Notes under the pieces: model-generated
Told to the model about the DNA's origin: nothing
Seen by the model: the letters and a program-made list of their open reading frames with translations, nothing else
The model's database searches: none
Translations under genes and position numbers: made by a program
In this document: positions 53,683-64,000 of the stretch, piece after piece
Position numbering within the stretch: position 1 is the first letter of the stretch
How the letters are laid out: each line of letters begins with the position of its first letter
Source of the DNA: Cordylochernes scorpioides
Taxonomy: Eukaryota; Arthropoda; Arachnida; Pseudoscorpiones; Chernetidae
Length of the DNA stretch: 64,000 bases
NCBI GenBank assembly: GCA_030710605.1
Contig: CP092869.1
Coordinates: 9,322,722 to 9,386,721, forward strand
Direction of reading: 5' to 3'

Positions 53683-54092
53683 TCTATGGCTATTTTTCCG
53701 CGAGGATATCATTGGATTTTGGGACAGCGACCCTTTAAATTGCTACTTCTGCAATGTTGGCATCCAAGACAATTTGGTCCACTATCTATTCCATTGCCCA
53801 TTTCTACTGGAAAAGAGACTGGAAATTCACGAAATTTCGGGGCTAACTCACTATAATGAACAACATGTATATAAAATCTTTACTACTCTCCTGCTGGATA
53901 AAATATTTGTTTATAAATATTTTAAATTTTTCAAGGCGATTGATAAAATGAAGTGCTCAACTCCACAGACAACGGCTGATTGCTTCCCCTTCACTCTAAA
54001 TTGCGTTTCCTCCTCACTCATGTACATATATAACCTTTTAGGAGAATCCCCCTGTAAGACAATAGTGTCTTAATAAAGGTTTGTTGTTGTTG
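53683..54092 (+). pseudogene. 5'-truncated LINE insertion (segment B)
   Basis: Same insertion as 34855-35239, with duplicates TTTATAAATAAACTT (53668-53682) and TTTATAAATTAACTT (54093-54107). It keeps the 3' hairpin AAGACA-ATAG-TGTCTT before AATAAAGG and (TTG)n, which the other copy lost by a short deletion. Confidence 0.85.
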
Positions 54093-54107
54093 TTTATAAA
54101 TTAACTT

Positions 54108-56019
54108 ATACCCCTAGAATCTTAATGTTTTCAGCTTAACTATTATTTTACCTTTTTCTTTAAACTTCTACTCATACCTTGTAATTCACCAATTATTTAT
54201 GTAAACTAGTTCTCTGAATTTAGTGTTGTTGCTTGACGCAAGCATTCCATATGGGGATATCGCATCTGTGTGTGAATTTTGATTCTAATAATAAATATCT
54301 TATACTTTAAATATGTCATTAGATAAAATATATCTATTCACTTATACAGTATATGTTGTTTATATATATTTGAATTTAAAATTTAAAATAAATTTGAAAA
54401 CAACGTATATATTTCAAAAATCGTTTTGTTTTCTCCATTTTTTTAAATGTAGTAAATCGATTCAGAAAGTGAGATTATGATAAAATCTTATGCTGCATAT
54501 TTTATAGGATTAAATAAATATTTGTAATTCTAGTTATAGATTTGAATTTTATATCTTCAATATACCTTATTTTATAGTTTTTCTATATTCGAGAAATTTG
54601 GTACTTAAAATATGTCATAATTATGTATATATATATATATATATAACATATTGATGCACATATGAAAGTAACAATATTTGTTAGAAATGGATTTATTTTA
54701 TTGTGCTCTATGAGATGCTGTTAAAATCAAAATGATTTTTTTCTTTATTGCTAAAGAATTTTACTTAAAAAAAAAGAGCATTACCAAATGGCGCCCAACG
54801 TGGGTTCTCTTGTTTGAATTTTGTATAACACCTTATACAAGTAAAAACATAGTAACGGATAAATAAGAACGAATAATAATGAGGGCGACTTATTGCTAAT
54901 TAGCAATTTGCAATTGAGTAACTTTAAACATAATTTTTGTTTTATAATTCACCTCTCAAGAAATTTCTAAAATGCTAATTATAGGTATACAAATATTTTT
55001 TTTTTTTTTCAGATTCTGTTAAAATCTAAATGAAACATCACATAATTTAGGTAATAAAGTTGAACTAAAAAATAACGATCAGAATATATTCTACGGATTA
55101 AATATAAAAGGCATGTCTCCATCAAGGAAATTGGCTATATAAAAAAGCCATAAGAATAAAAATGCCATTAGACATCCATTATTAAAACAATAAGGAAGAT
55201 TATTCCCCGTTCCTCTTTATGCATAAATTTTAAAATGGCGCTGAAGATATTTTCCTTTTATAAATAGCGAGACAAAATACATAGTTTTTTTGTCTTCTTT
55301 CTTTAATGTTATTTAAATTCACATTTTATATCCTTGAGATAGAAGTCACAAATGATCCTTATCTAAAGAAAAATGATTATAACTAATATCTCTCCTGTTG
55401 TGTTTTAATTAATAATTTTTAATAAATATTGTTTGTTTTTCTTATATAGAGAAAGCAATATTCTATATTATAATTATTATCATTGAAAAATATGTATGAA
55501 AGGATTGAAAACGAAAGAAAATGTTCATCTTTTTTTTACAATCACAAGCCGCAGTGTATTATATATGAAATGAGTGTTTTGTGTCTATTATATTTAATGA
55601 AAAAATCCATATATAACTATTTTTATGCGTAAGATAAAAATTCAAAATGTATTAAATTTACATATAATATAATAGGCCTTAAAGATGTTACTATATTTGT
55701 CAACAGGTATCGAAATATTTATATTATATGCTGGTATATAAATGGAAAATATGTTTGTCGTTTTTTAGGGAAAATTTTGAATGTTTCTTATAATGGATCC
55801 ATTTTTTTTTTAATTTTGTGTTTTATCATTGTTTTTAAGGTAATGTAGGATTTTTACTACTTGCAAGTCATTCGAAAAAAAATTGTTCAAATTAATTGAA
55901 TATTGATAAATAATTTATTTCTCTCTCTCTCTTAAAAACTTATATAATTAAATTAAAATAAAATATATTTAAATGGGATGTTGAAGTTATACTATTTCAA
56001 ATTTAAATTAAAGCAAGTG
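54108..56019. other. AT-rich non-coding DNA (counterpart of 35255-37143)
   Basis: The same Lys-type primer-site string occurs at about 54788. No gene recognised. Confidence 0.45.
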
Positions 56020-58543
56020 GTAAAAGAATCGCTTATATTATATAAAATATCTAATAAAATGTATATGTGTGTGAATAATATTTTTATTTTGATAAGTATA
56101 AACTTGTCATTTTTAAACATTTGTGTTCGTATTTATTATTATTATTTTTGGAATGATCACATCAAAATTTGAAAAAAGATACTTTCATTTAGAACTGAAA
56201 ATAATAAAAATAAAAATAATCACGAGCTGATTAGGAATTATCTTTTATGAATCTGTTGTGTATTTAGGGTTACCTCGTCGTTGTTAACAAATTATTGTAA
56301 CTCACATTAATGCTTTTATGTATATATTTATTTGGACAACATTAATAGTATTTAATATATAGTAGTTATTATAGTATTATATTTAATATATTATATATAT
56401 AGTTAATAGTAACAAATTTAATCATAAAGTCTAACAAACGACGTGGTCATTGTTTACCGAAAGCCAGAAACAGAAGATGTAGGAAAATGATGATAAAAAG
56501 AATAATTATTTTGACCGGTCATATGAAATATATATCAGAATCAAATATAAATTTTAAATAAAAATATTTTTTTCACGAGCGTTGCCCCTTTATCCTACTG
56601 TCCTTTTTTTTTCTTTCTTAGCTTTTTATTTTCATTTAGAAATATTTCGACTATATTTATTCGATTTATAATTCGTCTGAATCTATTTATTAAAAAAAAA
56701 AATACCAAAATGTATTCAATCTTGTGCAACCTTTTTCAAACTTTATAACGATCGATTATAATTTCGTTATTTGCTTAAACACCAAACGATATATTTTTAT
56801 TTATTTCTATAATCCGTTTGTTATATATTATTTCTGTATAAGCGCCTTGATCAAGATTTGAAAAATTGAATAAAAATGTGATTTTAAATATAGCTGCACT
56901 AAATAATATTATTTTATGTGAAGGCAAACCATGTGTGTCCTTATTTAAAATAAAATTAATTAAATCACAGATATGTCCCTTTTAACATAAAAACAAACGT
57001 TTTTATTGGAAAAAAAATAATAAAATAATTCTTAATAAAATTTAAAATGTTTTTCAAAATATAATTTTTTTGCAGAATTTTATATTCCCTTTATTTCTTT
57101 ATTTCGACTTAGAGCGCTATGTCCCCCAAGGGACACTTGCACTTTAAACATAGACAAAAATTTTGAAAGAAAAGAAAGAAAGATAATTAAATATGTATAG
57201 AATTAGTATGCAAGTTAGTTAGATGAAAAGATAAAAAATATATATATTTATATATTTAAGATTATCAAATTAAAGCTGCAAAAAATCATTTTTAACTTTA
57301 TTAAGGACATGTATATATTCAATAAAGATATTTATAAATTTCGAACAGGAATATTTAGATTATATTAGGTGTTACACCTCTAAACATCATTCTGGAGTTT
57401 GATAACAAATATTTTAAGACATAATTTAAATAATTCGAGGTTTCACAACGACATTTCAAAGTATAATAACAACGTACTAGGTTTTAACTTCACATTTAAT
57501 GCAATTTTTATAATCATTAAAATAAAATATTCATTTTGACACCCTAAAGATATCTAAATTTATATTGAGAAAATTTCAAATAAAATAGAAAATTAGAAGT
57601 AAAATATTAAAAGGTTGTCATTGAAGTATAAAATAGATTCATTAAAAAGTTTTAAATGTTTTTTAAAATTGATAAACCCATAATTAAAAAAAGGTACAAA
57701 AATGTATAAATTGTAACACGTATAAAAATATTTCAAATCATAAGGCACCCATTATATATTTTATATAGATTTAAATATTACGTTTTTTACACATACAAAA
57801 TGATTATAAATATAATAATAAATATTTTTTAAATTTAAAGTTGGGAATGAATCAAATTCTTTTATTTTAAAAACTTAATGTTGATCATTTATATTCTTGT
57901 TTGAAAACTTTTTCCTAAGGAAAAAAATTCGGATTGATTTTTACTTTTTGGAAAAATGCCATGGCTCAACTCGGGGATGTTTTGTGATGGAAATAAGTAA
58001 ACGACAATACGGGTCCTGAGTCAATTTTTTTAAAAATTCCATCTCAGACTTATATGTCTAGTGTTCAAAATATATATTCCTTATTTATATTTATGAATTT
58101 ATGATTTTATAAACATATAGAAAATATTTTTATGAATATATGAAACACAAAATAACGCTATTTCTTATCCAAATAAAATAACTTTCTACTGTTCTTTCTG
58201 CGATGGAAAAATACGGTAAGGACTTGGATTATCAGTGATGTACCATCCTATATGTAACATTTGAAACACAATTTCACATTTCACACGTTTATTTTATAAA
58301 GTATCTGCTGACAAACAATACCCAATCTATTTTACTAAAAAGAATAACAAAATTATGATGAAAAGGGTTTCCTTTAGGGTATTTTAATTTATTTATAAAA
58401 GCTTTCAAGTATTTATGCCCTTTAACAAGAATAAAGATAAGAATCTAATGTATGTATTTACATAAAGTTCTACTGCCCTCAAAACTTATACATAGCTTCC
58501 TTAAATACCTTCACAAAGAAATCTCTCTCAAGTGTCTGCTATA
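56020..58543. other. AT-rich DNA without recognised genes
   Basis: No splice-flanked coding exon or RNA gene seen. Around 57090-57150 GTCCCCCAAGGGAC and TTTATTTC look like a minus-strand LINE 3' end. Confidence 0.45.
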
Positions 58544-58809
58544 CACCAATACCTCGCTTTGCGTCGTTTCGTTTTGCGTTTTTTTCGAAGTTGCGTCGCT
58601 GTTAATTTTTACTGATTTTCAGTGTGCGTCGTTAGATTTTCGAAGTTGCGTTGTTTTGGATTCGAGTCTTTAATTTTTTTCCTAAAATATGGCAACACCT
58701 TTGTTTTTGATTGCGCCATGCCATCAAAATTTTATTTTCACTTTGCGTCGTTTCAATTTGTGTCCGTTTTTTTTGGAACGTAACCCCGACGCAAAGCGAG
58801 GTATGGGTG
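58544..58809. mobile_element. pogo/Tigger-like MITE
   Basis: Ends CACCAATACCTCGCTTTGCG and CGCAAAGCGAGGTATGGGTG, TA on both sides (58542-58543, 58810-58811), 266 bp. Internal TTTGCGTCGTTTC repeats. No ORF of the transposase. Confidence 0.8.
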
Positions 58810-58839
58810 TATATACATATAGAGTATTAAAGACAAATA

Positions 58840-59170
58840 AGGCATATCCTGACCAGGCTCACATGAGCTTTTCTAGATGGCAGAGCGCCATCTAGTGGAA
58901 CAAAAATAAACTAAACGTTTATTTAACTTGTTCCGTGATATTTGGCCCAACTCTGGGACCAACTTTTGGTCGTAGAGGTACAGTCTGCACCACACTGACG
59001 AGGGCCAACAGCCCGAAACGCGTTGGTGGTTGACTTTTCTTGGTTTATCAAGAAATTGGGTTGGTCAAATATCACAGAACAAGTTAAATAATAATTTAGT
59101 TTATTTTTGTTCCTCTAGATGGAGCTATGCCATCTAGAAAAGCTTATGTGCTCCTGATCAGGATATGCCT
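58840..59170. mobile_element. hammerhead-bearing fold-back element, copy 2
   Basis: 331 bp. Ends AGGCATATCCTGACCAGG and CCTGATCAGGATATGCCT, and long inverted arms (TTTCTAGATGGC ... AACTTGTTCCGTGATATTTG). The centre carries the hammerhead 58995-59024. Same family as 38741-39088. Single arms recur near 63,365 and 63,463. Confidence 0.7.
58995..59024 (+). ncRNA. hammerhead ribozyme motif
   Basis: CUGACGA (58995-59001), GGGC/GCCC stem II with CAACA loop, GAAA (59015-59018), CGCGUU (59019-59024). Stem I pairs ACCAC with GUGGU. Same core as 38886-38915 on the other strand. Confidence 0.7.
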
Positions 59171-59211
59171 TTTTCTTTTTAATATCAACACCTGACCCTT
59201 TTTATAGAGTA

Positions 59212-59484
59212 CACCTATCCCCCGAATTACACGGTACTTGTTTTACACGTTTTCGCCTTACACGGTTTTCCAAATAAGTTTTTTTTTGTTTTTATCGCAC
59301 TATACTAAAATGCGATATTGTACTCTATACTCTCTATACTACCTATGTCGAAAAGAATATTGGGAGGCTCTGATTCATGAGGGGGCGAACACCTATTCAG
59401 ATTTGACAGTTTAATATACACCTATCCCTCGATTTACACGTTTTTCTCAGGAACGTAACTACCGTGTAAATCGGGGGATAGGTG
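59212..59484. mobile_element. pogo/Tigger-like MITE with two left ends
   Basis: CACCTATCCCCCGAATTACA at 59212 and CACCTATCCCTCGATTTACA at about 59418 are both left ends. One right end (TAAATCGGGGGATAGGTG) stops at 59484 with TA after it. The inner pair alone would be a 67-bp element. Confidence 0.65.
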
Positions 59485-59967
59485 TATTGTGCGCTCGTTG
59501 GAAAATAATTGATAAATTAAGCCTGTTTAAAGTAAGTCAACAATATGCTATTTGAGTAAAACAGTACAAAAGTTAAATTGTACTGGTAATCAGATGGATA
59601 AATTAAGGGAATGGCATCTCCAGATCATGTAACTAAAAGTTGATGATGGCTTATGCCGTCTATCGGAATAAATATCAACTAATCGTAGATTTTATTATTA
59701 TTCCAGAATTAGCCAAATGCCATTTATGGATTAATCAAGAAAAGCTAACTGCAATATATTCTAGCCAGAAGACTTGAAAATATTATTTATTTTCAATGCA
59801 AACAACAAACATAGTTAACACGATTCCACAACTGAAATACAAACGACAACTATATACACAAACACTATATATATATACACACAATTATCATCATTAACTC
59901 TGTGCACAAATAATTAAATAAAGACAATTATTAAACTAATTAGCTAATATATTACTCTAACCACGTA

Positions 59968-59995
59968 AACGTTTCAGACTGTTAACCCTCATCAG
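59968..59995 (-). ncRNA. hammerhead motif with weakened stem II
   Basis: Minus strand CUGAUGA, GGGUUAACAGUCU (mostly wobble pairs), GAAA, CGUUU. The core is exact but stem II is poor. It probably descends from the 58995-type repeat. Confidence 0.5.
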
Positions 59996-60369
59996 TGTGA
60001 TGCATGATGTACCTCAACGACCAAAAAGAGATAGTCTTTTTGGCATCCTAAAAATTCATGAAATTCAAAGTCAGACGGGCATAAGACCGACACACTATTT
60101 GTATTATGATGAATTAGTGCGCCATCTGTTATCATTGTTTCGAAACTATTATAAATATTTATTAATAAGAATCATCATGGTTCAATTTTGAAGCACAGTA
60201 CACAGGTTTATAATTCAACATCTTCAAACTGTACTCATATTGTTGCTAGAACACCAAAGCTCACGGATTTTATTGAAACAAACATATACTAAAAATAAAT
60301 ATTGGATACAAAAAATTCAGATTCAACTAAAAGAAAAATTATATCTAATTTTATAAACCAGAAATTTGA

Positions 60370-60715
60370 GGAATACTATGGGGGTGCCAATGATAATTTC
60401 AAGGGATTCTTTGATACTTCAAGAATTCCTATGTTCAACCCAACTTTTATAACGTTCAATTTTTTACTGGACCTGGTGACTTCAACACATATTTGTTTAG
60501 AATTGGCAAAATTGACTTACCAGCATGCACTTGTGGAAACGAAAGACAAACCCCTGAACACCTTCTGATAAACTGTCCATTAACTTCTGATCTAAGGGAA
60601 GAAAACCAACTTTACCCGACTAATACAAAACAAGTTGCTTGCAATAAAGACCAATACATAAAGTTTACTAGATTCTGCTGGATGTATATTTTGAGGAGAA
60701 AGTGTTGACTATACA
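60370..60715 (+). pseudogene. LINE ORF2 C-terminus
   Basis: Encodes NDNFKGFFDTSRIP and, across a frame change, CTCGNERQTPEHLLINCPLT with the Cys/His motif, and stops after ILRRKC near 60706. Same LINE as 60843-61322. Confidence 0.7.
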
Positions 60716-60842
60716 TATTTCTAGCTACTATTTCTAATTGCTATATGCAAAATTTGACATCGAACGTTTAATTTTCATACTTCCCAATATTAAATTGTGT
60801 TAATTGTATATAATATAAGATATACACGCAATTATCCAAATT

Positions 60843-61322
60843 GTGGATATGGCGTGTCTCTCCCAACTGTTAATGGGGGTGCCAATGATAATTTCAAGGG
60901 ATTCTTTGACACTTCAAGAATTTCTAACTATGTTCAACCCAACTAGCTTGAAATTTGTACAGTCAACACATTCTCCTCAAAATATACATCCTGCAGAATC
61001 TATTAAACTTAATGTATTGGTCTTTATTGCAAGCAACTTGTTTTGTATTAGTCAGGTAAAATTGATTTTTTCCCCTTAGAACAGAAGTTAATGGACAGTT
61101 TATCAGAAGGTGTTCAGGGGTTTGTCTTTCGTTTCCACAAGTGCATGCTGGTGAGTCAATTTTGCCAATTCTAAACAAATATGTGTTGAAGTCACCATGT
61201 CCAGTAAAAAATTGAACGTTATAAAAGTTGGGTTGAACATAGTTAGGAATTCTTGAAGTATCAAAGAATCCCTTGAAATTATCATTGGCACCCCCATTAA
61301 CAGTTGGGAGAGACACGCCATA
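60843..61322. pseudogene. inverted LINE fold (plus and minus copies of the same segment)
   Basis: The plus strand 60843-60947 and minus strand 61322-61222 are inverted copies (GTGTCTCTCCCAACTGTTAA ...). The minus copy continues through FYNVQFFTGHGDFNTYLFRI and CTCGNERQTPEHLLINC to near 60963. Confidence 0.75.
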
Positions 61323-63460
61323 TCCACAATTAAATACACGTCTATAATGGTTTCGAATATTTTATTTGTATACAAACCAAAAGGGCTTTATATTTCTTAT
61401 CGAGACAAAATAACTTCCAGGAGCCCACACAGCGATGGAATACTACCGATGAGCAATTATTTATAAGTCCTACCAAAATTTTTCTGTAAGAACAGCAGAA
61501 AGTAGTTTTATTTTTAAAATAGAAATAGTGACCCACAATTTGTTTTTTTTTTTTCACATATAGATGGCGCGATATATTTATAAAATATATCAATAGAAAG
61601 AAAAAGTAAAACAACTATTTTGAGTAAGAACTACATAAAGAAAATATGTTGAGTTGAAAGCTTAGCTTTGAAAAACAAATATTAACTTAAAATTCGGTTT
61701 TCGAGGCGTCATTATGAATACAATAAGACCTAATCCAAATATATTAATAGTGTATGACGGATTGGGTCTTATTTTCTTGTATTTATCATCTATAATCCAA
61801 ATTGTACTTATCAATACATCACTAAAAATGAGTTTGCCTTCACATAAAATACAAAAAAAAAAATGACGCAGTGCAAAAAAAGTGCAATTTTGCTGTGCAA
61901 AAAATAAAAATGACCAAAAAAGCAAAAAAAAAAAAATCTTGATTTTTTTTTAAAGATGAAGATTGATATAAGCTTTTACATTTATAAAAACAATATTTTA
62001 TTTTTAAAAATAACTATTTCTAACCGTATTTATAATTATTTATATTTATATTTTTTATCAATATGTAATGAATCTATCTCGTTTTTAGAATATTGGTTAT
62101 TCCATTTAAAATAAATATGACAATTGTATATAAATACTATTTCAAATTTTAGATTTCTAATTGCATGCAAAATTTGAAATTTATAAAATAGAAGTCTATA
62201 TATATTTAAAAGTAATATATAAGATGAAAATAAAAAGTGCATCGTGCATTAAAATAAATAACGTGCAAAAACACCATTCAATCCGTGCTATATGAAAACA
62301 TTATTTCCATATACTCTCGTGCAAATTACAATGCAGAAGATTACCTTTAGGTCACGTGTAGAGTTGGAATATTAAGGCAGGCGAACTCCTTTGTTTAGTA
62401 TAATTTGAATTTTAACGAAATTCTTCAAGTTTCGATTTTTAATTTAATTTATCCACTTTAAACAAACTTGTTATTTGTTTTACCTATATCTTTACATATT
62501 AAAGAAGAAAGAAACTTTATATATATATATATATATTTTTTTATCGAATTTCTTTAAAGTTAGAATATTTTAACATTTTTCCAATAAATCGATAATAATA
62601 AAATATTCAAAAGGGAAATGTGTTAATGTAACCAATTGAATTATCTAATATAATCGTATTTTTCTTATTTCTTCAAAAAAAATATATTTTTTACAATTCT
62701 TTCCAATTCTTTGATTATACTTTTAAACATTTTTAAAGATTGTTTTAATGAAGACATTTTCTGCGTATATATAATGTTTTTGCACTATTATAAAAAATAT
62801 TATAATATTAGAATTTAATGATATATTTCAGGGTTTAATATATAACATAGAATAATGTCACAAAGTACTATAATTCAACTATTTTGTAGATATGTAAATG
62901 TTCTAACTAGTTTTCTATTAATTCATTTTTTTTGTTTGGGTCTATGTAAATATTTGAGAATTCATTTTTTTTAGGCTGATTGTCTAGAGTAAGATAGATA
63001 AAACATATAGTTGTTGTCGGCTTTTTCTATTTGACAGTGTGTTGAATAAAACTTCCTTTTGAGTTTGCTTCGTGATTCCGTGGCTTACCAGCGATAGAAT
63101 TAAAGAAAAGATAGTAACAATTGTTGAAAAAATAGGAAGGAGAAGGCCGGGAAATGGTCTTTAAAGATAGAAAGTTTTTATTAGTTATGCTCAAAATTTA
63201 CATAAACACAAAGCAGCTTGCTTTGCATACTCCACTACTACAATGGTAGAAATAATTTATATATATAGCGGGCAATTGGTCAAAACAAATAAAAGAAGAG
63301 TAGAATGTTGAAATTGATTATTCCAACAACAATATTTAAAGTTTAGTATATATATTAAAAACAAATTAGGCATATTCTGACTACTAACGTGAGTGTTTTT
63401 TTTTAATTATATATAAATATTATTATCACGCACACTTAAAAAAATATATATAAAACAGAA
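61323..63460. other. AT-rich DNA with a decayed hammerhead-repeat relic
   Basis: 61713-61790 resembles the 9263-9375 repeat in reverse (AATAAGACCTAATCCAAATA and GATTGGGTCTTATT) but the ribozyme core is deleted. Otherwise no gene or RNA is recognised. Confidence 0.4.
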
Positions 63461-63589
63461 AAAGCCTATCCTGACCGCTCTCATGGATAAATTTAGATAG
63501 CAGAGCGCCATCTATTGGATCAAAAATTAACTAAACGTTGATACAACTTATTTCTTGATATAGGTTTCTAAAACTTTTAATTAGACAAT

Positions 63590-63940
63590 TTTAATTTATA
63601 AATTAAATTTAATTGCCATCTATCGTTAAAATTTTACACAAATAAATTTGCTGGCAATGTGTTTCTTTTCAATAATATCATCAAATATTATCTCTACAGA
63701 CCTTACTTCAATGATATGAGTTATTGAATGAGATCTTTTGAACGAAAACCCGAAATTTATTTAAAGGAGAAAAAACGATTATTTCTAACCTCAGGGATGA
63801 AGTATGAAAGGATGAATTATGAATCTCATTCAATAACTCATATCATTTAAGTAAGGTCTGTAGAGATAATATTTGATGATATTTAAAAGAAACGCATTGC
63901 CAGCAAATTTATTTGTTTAAAATTTAAATTTATATTTAGA
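63590..63940. repeat. fold-back repeat with ~110-bp arms
   Basis: AATTTGCTGGCAATGTGTTT ... TATGAGTTATTGAATGAGAT (about 63645-63740) is inverted at about 63823-63915. The spacer holds a SINE family 2 arm (AACGATTATTTCTAACCTCA). Confidence 0.75.
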
Positions 63941-64000
63941 CATTTTTCATTTTAATTTAGACACATGGGCTTTTTATAGAAAAGTCCATGTATCTAAATT

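Larger units (their letters stand above)
41401..56019. repeat. segment B: homologue of 4737-37143
   Basis: Continuous within the third contig. It holds the full A-B-C exon set in order with exon D to the left. Compared with segment A it lacks both gypsy elements, the intact-length mariner, the Tc1 remnant and the PLE palindrome, and has a PLE fragment of its own. Confidence 0.85.

Noticed and set aside
61342-62242. Several minus-strand open frames rich in Phe, Lys and Ile
   Set aside because: Low-complexity translations of AT-rich DNA without domains or splice context.
1-64000. CRISPR arrays, bacterial operons, Shine-Dalgarno sites, rho-independent terminators
   Set aside because: The window is eukaryotic: spliced exons, LINEs, SINEs and LTR elements. 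No regularly spaced direct repeats of CRISPR type.

Overview
The window is an AT-rich, intron- and transposon-dominated piece of a eukaryotic nuclear genome. Arthropod is the best guess: it carries mariner, Tc1, pogo-like and Helitron DNA elements, two Ty3/gypsy elements, several LINE families, Penelope-like elements (PLEs) with hammerhead-ribozyme motifs, and tRNA/5S-derived SINE-like repeats. I cannot name the species. There are two 100-N scaffold gaps (4637-4736 and 37144-37243).

Host gene: four spliced exons on the minus strand fit one gene encoding a Rho guanine-nucleotide exchange factor. In transcription order they are exon A (52313-52420), exon B (49062-49302), exon C (46808-46981, start of the DH domain) and exon D (38580-38675, continuing the DH domain). 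B, C and D join in phase 0. Second copies of C, B and A lie at 10259-10432, 21311-21551 and 33454-33561.

Those second copies sit in a contig (4737-37143, 'segment A') that lies exactly between the two gaps and is collinear over its whole length with 41401-56019 ('segment B'). Both ends of segment A stop inside homologous sequence. The simplest reading is that segment A is the other haplotype of segment B, placed in the scaffold as a false duplication; a true tandem duplication is the alternative. Nine nucleotide differences separate the 523 bp of paired exons, and eight are silent.

The two segments differ mainly by mobile elements. Segment A alone has a mariner (10464-11768), a Tc1 remnant, a LINE-tail tandem array, a gypsy element with identical LTRs but broken genes (15338-20514), a head-to-head pair of 5'-truncated PLE reverse-transcriptase copies (about 22079-26538) and an apparently intact gypsy element (26584-31802) sitting in a (TA)n tract. 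Segment B alone has a PLE fragment with a GIY-YIG nuclease (50004-50867), whose 13-bp target-site duplication matches an empty site in segment A. Older insertions (LINE 3' ends, SINEs, a 225-bp minisatellite, hammerhead motifs, a decayed mariner) are shared.

The flanks: 1-4636 has a LINE ORF2 C-terminus and two pogo-like elements. 37244-41400 has LINE pieces, a hammerhead-bearing hairpin element, a Helitron, and exon D. 56020-64000 is mostly AT-rich with pogo-type MITEs, a second hammerhead hairpin element, an inverted LINE fold and a terminal fold-back repeat.

The most interesting signals are the hammerhead cores carried in inverted-repeat PLE-like elements, the head-to-head PLE copies, the conserved A AAA AAC slippery site directly before the gag stop in both gypsy elements, and 3'-terminal LINE hairpins whose stems differ in sequence but keep their pairing.
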